Source: CAZTME01 sp964614795 (GTDB lineage: Bacteria; Patescibacteriota; Microgenomatia; UBA1400; PJMF01). Taken from it: a stretch of 7,907 nt of DNA. The notes beneath the pieces are model-generated. The model was not told the DNA's origin, searched no databases, and worked only from the letters and a program-made list of their open reading frames with translations. Within the stretch, counting starts at the first letter, position 1. Each line of letters begins with the position of its first letter. Positions 5,579-7,907 of this stretch are shown piece by piece. The stretch is taken from positions 1-7,907 of the forward strand of contig CAZTME010000052.1 of the NCBI GenBank assembly GCA_964614795.1, written 5' to 3'. A program made the translations under genes and the position numbers.

Positions 5579-7530
5579 TGCAATAACTTATCGGTTTTGG
5601 TTTGGTACTCTTGTTGAACGTGATTTTCTACATTGGTGTTGCTGTCCGGGAATAATCCTAAGTTAATTTTATTGACTTTAAAAATGATAAAACAGCTATC
5701 TATAAATGGAGCATTGAGCGGTTCACCCGTTTCTTCAGCTCTTAATAATTCCTCACTTGTGTATTTGTAATCTTTACAAACGCGTACAGTACTCATTTGA
5801 CCTTCTCCAAGACTGCGCAACTCATCGTCGTACACTTCATCTCTGAAAATTCTTGCAAAAAACTTATGGCCTTTAACGTTGAAATAGGCATTTTCTCTAA
5901 AAACCGGATCCATTTGAGCTAAGGAAACTTCACTGGTGTCACCAATGATTTTGTCCGCTTTAATTTCTTGTCCGGCTTGTTCCATGGTAATTTCACCGCT
6001 TTTTAAGCGTTCATAGAGTGCATTCATTTTAATTTCGGCGGCTTGTCTGGATTTTTCGGTGCCTATTGCCGGCTCTTCTTGATTGTGAAAATAAATTGAT
6101 ATAGCTTCGAAATCTACCGTTTTTTCGTACTTGCCATCAAAGAGTTTTCTCACCTGTCTTAAAGTGGCGAAACGCTCTTCGGTGTTTTTTTGAGGATTAT
6201 TGTAAATATTGGCGTTTAATTCCACATCACCGGTTTTTTCTGCTTCTTGCAGAAGAGCAGAGTCGGTGATTAATAAATCCAAAACAGCATTAAGTTGAGA
6301 TAATTGTGGTGATAAACTTTGCGGTTGTATATAGGTTTTGATATCCGAGATGACAAACATTGCGTTGAGGTCGCAACCGTATAGAGTTTCCTCACCAACT
6401 TTCATGATGGGTGCGTCACAATTGTATCTGGCGCCTTCGGATCTGGAGTAGGCTACATATTCAGGCCAATCATTTTCATCATTGGCAATAAAAGCCTGCC
6501 AATTTTTGCTAAAAGTTTGCCATTCTTCAGGAGTTCGCGCAATTTCCGTGTTGGTCACTTCTTCGGAAGCCGCATCACGCCTGGTATCTTGTTGCTGTTG
6601 TTGAAGGAAAATGCCAATACCGGCTCCAGCAACAATTAAAAGCATGAGAGTGGCGCCGGCAATAATCTTCAAATTTGACTTCAATGATTTTTTCTTGCCG
6701 GGGGGTTTATTATCGGAAGCTTTGATTGGATCTTTGATTTTTACACCATCTGCCGTAACTTCCTTTTTGAGCGGAGCGGGCGGTTCCGGTCGTAAAGTTA
6801 ATGGGTCAACGCCGTTTACTTTACTGGCCAGAGCGGTGGCGTAACTACTTTCTCTTTCGGTTGTATCCACAATATCTCTTTGAATTAATTCACCGGTATC
6901 GGCAAAAGCGGTGGGCGGATGAGAAACGCTGGAATCGGACGGCAAGCGCACCGGCGGAAGCATAGGTGAAGCAACTTGACCTTGGTTAAATGGTATTGGT
7001 TCTGTCGGGGAAACTGAGGACGGTGGTGTAAAAACTTGAGAATTTGCATCGAGTGTGGAAGGAATTTGGGAAGTGAAAATTGGGTTAACTGAAGAAGTCG
7101 GATCAGTTGATGGAACGGAATTTGCATGATCATTAAAATCTGATAAAGTTGAAGAAACATTTGGAGTTGGCGTGTCTGTTAAATCAGAAAAACCATCTGG
7201 ATTAGATGAAGCAGAGCTAGATTTTGTTTGAAAATCAGAGCTTGCTTGGATGTTTGGCTTGGCTATAAGGTTAGAATCGATTTGATTATCTGGAGTGACA
7301 GATCCTGAAGTTAAATCAAGTATTTGTAATTCATTGGAGGACTGTGTGAGTGAATTAGTATGATCTGGCACTTGTGAAGGAAGATTTTGTTGATTTAAGT
7401 TTTGATCTTGAGAAACTAAACTGCCCGAAGATAGATTATTGGCATTTAAATCCTGAGTATTTTCAGGAAGCGAAGAAGGTGAGAACGTGGGAACGTTGCT
7501 GGCTGGTGCGACTGAAGCGACGTTTTTCAT
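5575..7530 (-). CDS. Single-pass membrane protein with extracytoplasmic SurA/PrsA-like foldase domain (651 aa)
   Basis: Residues 1-270 are low-complexity, rich in Ser, Thr, Pro, Asn and Gln, and probably disordered. A Lys-rich stretch (265-288) precedes one transmembrane helix (about 288-309), followed by QQQQQ and acidic sequence. By the positive-inside rule the N-terminus is cytoplasmic and residues 315-651 are outside. The outer part begins with a segment like the SurA N-domain entry (PIMKVGEETLYGCDLNAMF, 374-392), then helices, then a parvulin-like region (about 472-620) with the family's A-x-LYERLKSGEI pattern, an IIGD segment (528-531) and a closing FIIFKV strand. Histidines expected in active parvulins are not at the usual places (FIIFKV stands where a G-Y-H-I-I-x-V type strand is usual), so it may be a chaperone without isomerase activity. 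All four cysteines (371, 386, 585, 613) are outside. The start is fixed: TAA lies in frame 12 bases upstream. It is the first gene of the pair with the surface protein, which suggests that protein is its client. The family assignment is moderate and rests on pattern only. Confidence 0.82.
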   Translation of the reverse strand: MKNVASVAPASNVPTFSPSSLPENTQDLNANNLSSGSLVSQDQNLNQQNLPSQVPDHTNSLTQSSNELQILDLTSGSVTPDNQIDSNLIAKPNIQASSDFQTKSSSASSNPDGFSDLTDTPTPNVSSTLSDFNDHANSVPSTDPTSSVNPIFTSQIPSTLDANSQVFTPPSSVSPTEPIPFNQGQVASPMLPPVRLPSDSSVSHPPTAFADTGELIQRDIVDTTERESSYATALASKVNGVDPLTLRPEPPAPLKKEVTADGVKIKDPIKASDNKPPGKKKSLKSNLKIIAGATLMLLIVAGAGIGIFLQQQQQDTRRDAASEEVTNTEIARTPEEWQTFSKNWQAFIANDENDWPEYVAYSRSEGARYNCDAPIMKVGEETLYGCDLNAMFVISDIKTYIQPQSLSPQLSQLNAVLDLLITDSALLQEAEKTGDVELNANIYNNPQKNTEERFATLRQVRKLFDGKYEKTVDFEAISIYFHNQEEPAIGTEKSRQAAEIKMNALYERLKSGEITMEQAGQEIKADKIIGDTSEVSLAQMDPVFRENAYFNVKGHKFFARIFRDEVYDDELRSLGEGQMSTVRVCKDYKYTSEELLRAEETGEPLNAPFIDSCFIIFKVNKINLGLFPDSNTNVENHVQQEYQTKTDKLLQ

Positions 7531-7598
7531 ATATTCAATTTAAAAATTTTCCTCAATAAGTCCACTACCAACAACGAGACCTAAATCTCTATTTATTC

Positions 7599-7628
7599 AG
7601 CATAGCGTGAATTAAGGATTGGTGTCAA
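7599..7628 (-). promoter_or_regulatory. Candidate promoter of the foldase/surface-protein operon
   Basis: On the minus strand a perfect -35 TTGACA (7623-7628) is followed after 18 bp by TATGCT (7599-7604, 4 of 6 matches to TATAAT). Transcription would begin near 7592, leaving a leader of about 62 nt before the ATG at 7530. A GAGGA motif lies about 20 nt upstream of the ATG, which is too far for a standard ribosome binding site. This is the best promoter-like site in the window. Confidence 0.5.
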
Positions 7629-7642
7629 CAAGATGATTTTAG

Positions 7643-7657
7643 TTGAGCGTAGCTCAG
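7643..7657. repeat. Small inverted repeat next to the operon promoter
   Basis: TGAGC (7644-7648) and GCTCA (7652-7656) form a perfect 5-bp inverted repeat with a 3-nt centre, extendable by a T-G pair. It starts 15 bp upstream of the -35 box at 7623-7628, a position that would suit an operator. It is short, so chance is possible. Confidence 0.3.
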
Positions 7658-7671
7658 CAATAGGCATACAC

Positions 7672-7695
7672 TTTCAAGATCGGTCATTCTTGAAG
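7672..7695. repeat. Inverted repeat TTCAAGA / TCTTGAA
   Basis: TTCAAGA (7673-7679) and TCTTGAA (7688-7694) are exact reverse complements around 8 nt (TCGGTCAT), extendable by one T-G pair. No T-run follows on either strand, which argues against an intrinsic terminator. It lies upstream of the predicted operon promoter and could be a regulator site or the remnant of an upstream transcript's 3' end. Confidence 0.35.
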
Positions 7696-7715
7696 CATCG
7701 ACATCTAGTGCTCTC

Positions 7716-7728
7716 AAAACCAAATATC
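7716..7728. repeat. 13-bp shared intergenic word, copy 2 (AAAACCAAATATC)
   Basis: An exact copy of 1303-1315 in the same orientation, about 185 bp upstream of the foldase-like gene and about 90 bp upstream of its predicted -35 box. See copy 1 for the alternative of chance. Confidence 0.35.
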
Positions 7729-7860
7729 AGATTTGCCTTTCTCTAAACCTGATTAAACATCTGATAAAAATATCATTTCGTTTTTGGTGATTATCATAGT
7801 TATTAAGATAAAGTGTGAATCAATTTTTTAAAGACTCTGTTGTGCAAGTCAGAACATGAG

Positions 7861-7907
7861 CTAATTTGGTGTAAATTTAATGAGTGGTTTGATGCCGGGA
7901 AGAGTTT
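7861..7907. other. Possible edge of a neighbouring gene, strand undecided
   Basis: GC content rises in the last ~30 bases, which suggests a coding region begins or ends here. On the plus strand an ATG at 7880-7882 would start M-S-G-L-M-P-G-R-V and run off the edge (divergent gene). On the minus strand a frame entering from the edge reads T-L-P-G-I-K-P-L-I-K-F-T-P-N and stops at TAG (7861-7863), which would be the tail of an upstream gene on the operon's strand. A third frame, also minus, stays open for about 34 codons to TAA near 7808. The visible length is too short to choose. Confidence 0.25.

Larger units (their letters stand above)
7531..7860. other. AT-rich intergenic region upstream of the two-gene operon
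   Basis: This holds the promoter candidate (7599-7628), two inverted repeats (7643-7657 and 7672-7695) and the 13-bp word (7716-7728). The part from about 7730 to 7860 has loose dyads built on TGATAA/TTATCA but nothing I can name. No ORF of protein-like composition, tRNA or convincing terminator was seen. Confidence 0.6.

Noticed and set aside
6611..6844. Plus-strand ORF of 77 codons
   Set aside because: Antisense to the transmembrane and linker part of the foldase-like gene; hydrophobic stretches arise from the complementary codons.
6885..7160. Minus-strand ORF of 91 codons in another frame
   Set aside because: Shadow of the low-complexity N-terminal tail; its Leu/Gln/His-rich translation is a frame-shifted reading of Ser/Pro/Thr codons.
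7374..7559. Plus-strand ORF of 61 codons crossing the start of the foldase-like gene
   Set aside because: Mostly antisense to the N-terminal tail, with no ribosome binding site or family resemblance.
7641..7720. tRNA-like start (GAGCGTAGCTCAGC) suggesting a tRNA gene
   Set aside because: No T-arm GGTTCGAATCC-type sequence, no matching acceptor strand and no anticodon arm at the right spacing follow. The similarity is limited to a D-arm-like GCTCAG.
1..7907. CRISPR array, insertion sequence or prophage elements
   Set aside because: No regularly spaced direct repeats, transposase-like ORF, terminal inverted repeats or phage structural genes are visible.

Overview
The window looks like a chromosomal fragment of an uncultured Patescibacteria/CPR bacterium, probably of the Microgenomates type. 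This is inferred from protein style, not from a marker gene. The signs are a very large secreted protein combining DUF11-like repeats, short six-cysteine modules ending in a CRL motif, Pro/Thr linkers and a C-terminal ELPVAG-plus-hydrophobic anchor. Next to it is a single-pass protein with a long disordered cytoplasmic N-terminus. UGA is used as a stop (it ends the 651-aa gene inside an ATGA overlap) and the long ORFs are uninterrupted under the standard bacterial code, so the UGA=Gly code of Absconditabacteria/Gracilibacteria does not apply. Start codons lack good Shine-Dalgarno sequences.

Layout: all three convincing genes lie on the minus strand, so transcription runs right to left. (1) 7531-7907 is an AT-rich leader region with a good promoter candidate (TTGACA, 18 bp, TATGCT) and small inverted repeats. 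The last ~45 bases may hold the edge of another gene, but its strand cannot be decided. (2) 5575-7530 encodes a 651-aa membrane protein: about 287 disordered cytoplasmic residues, one transmembrane helix, and an exported domain resembling SurA/PrsA foldases with a degenerate parvulin region. (3) 1553-5578 encodes a 1341-aa secreted surface protein with 45 cysteines. It overlaps the foldase-like gene by 4 bp, so the two are almost certainly translationally coupled. (4) 1050-1552 is about 500 bp of AT-rich non-coding DNA with a long imperfect palindrome, a direct repeat and a weak promoter. (5) 1-1049 is the 5' part of a secreted endonuclease/exonuclease/phosphatase-family (EEP) enzyme. It keeps its active-site residues and continues into a C-terminal G-x-ID...GW-x-CD module cut by the window edge.

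Working model (inference): the coupled pair is a surface-protein system in which the membrane-tethered foldase-like protein assists export and folding of the huge cysteine-rich protein made from the same mRNA. The EEP enzyme has its own leader and would act outside the cell, for example on nucleic acids or lipids from the surroundings. A 13-bp word, AAAACCAAATATC, occurs in both intergenic regions upstream of minus-strand genes and might be a shared regulatory site.
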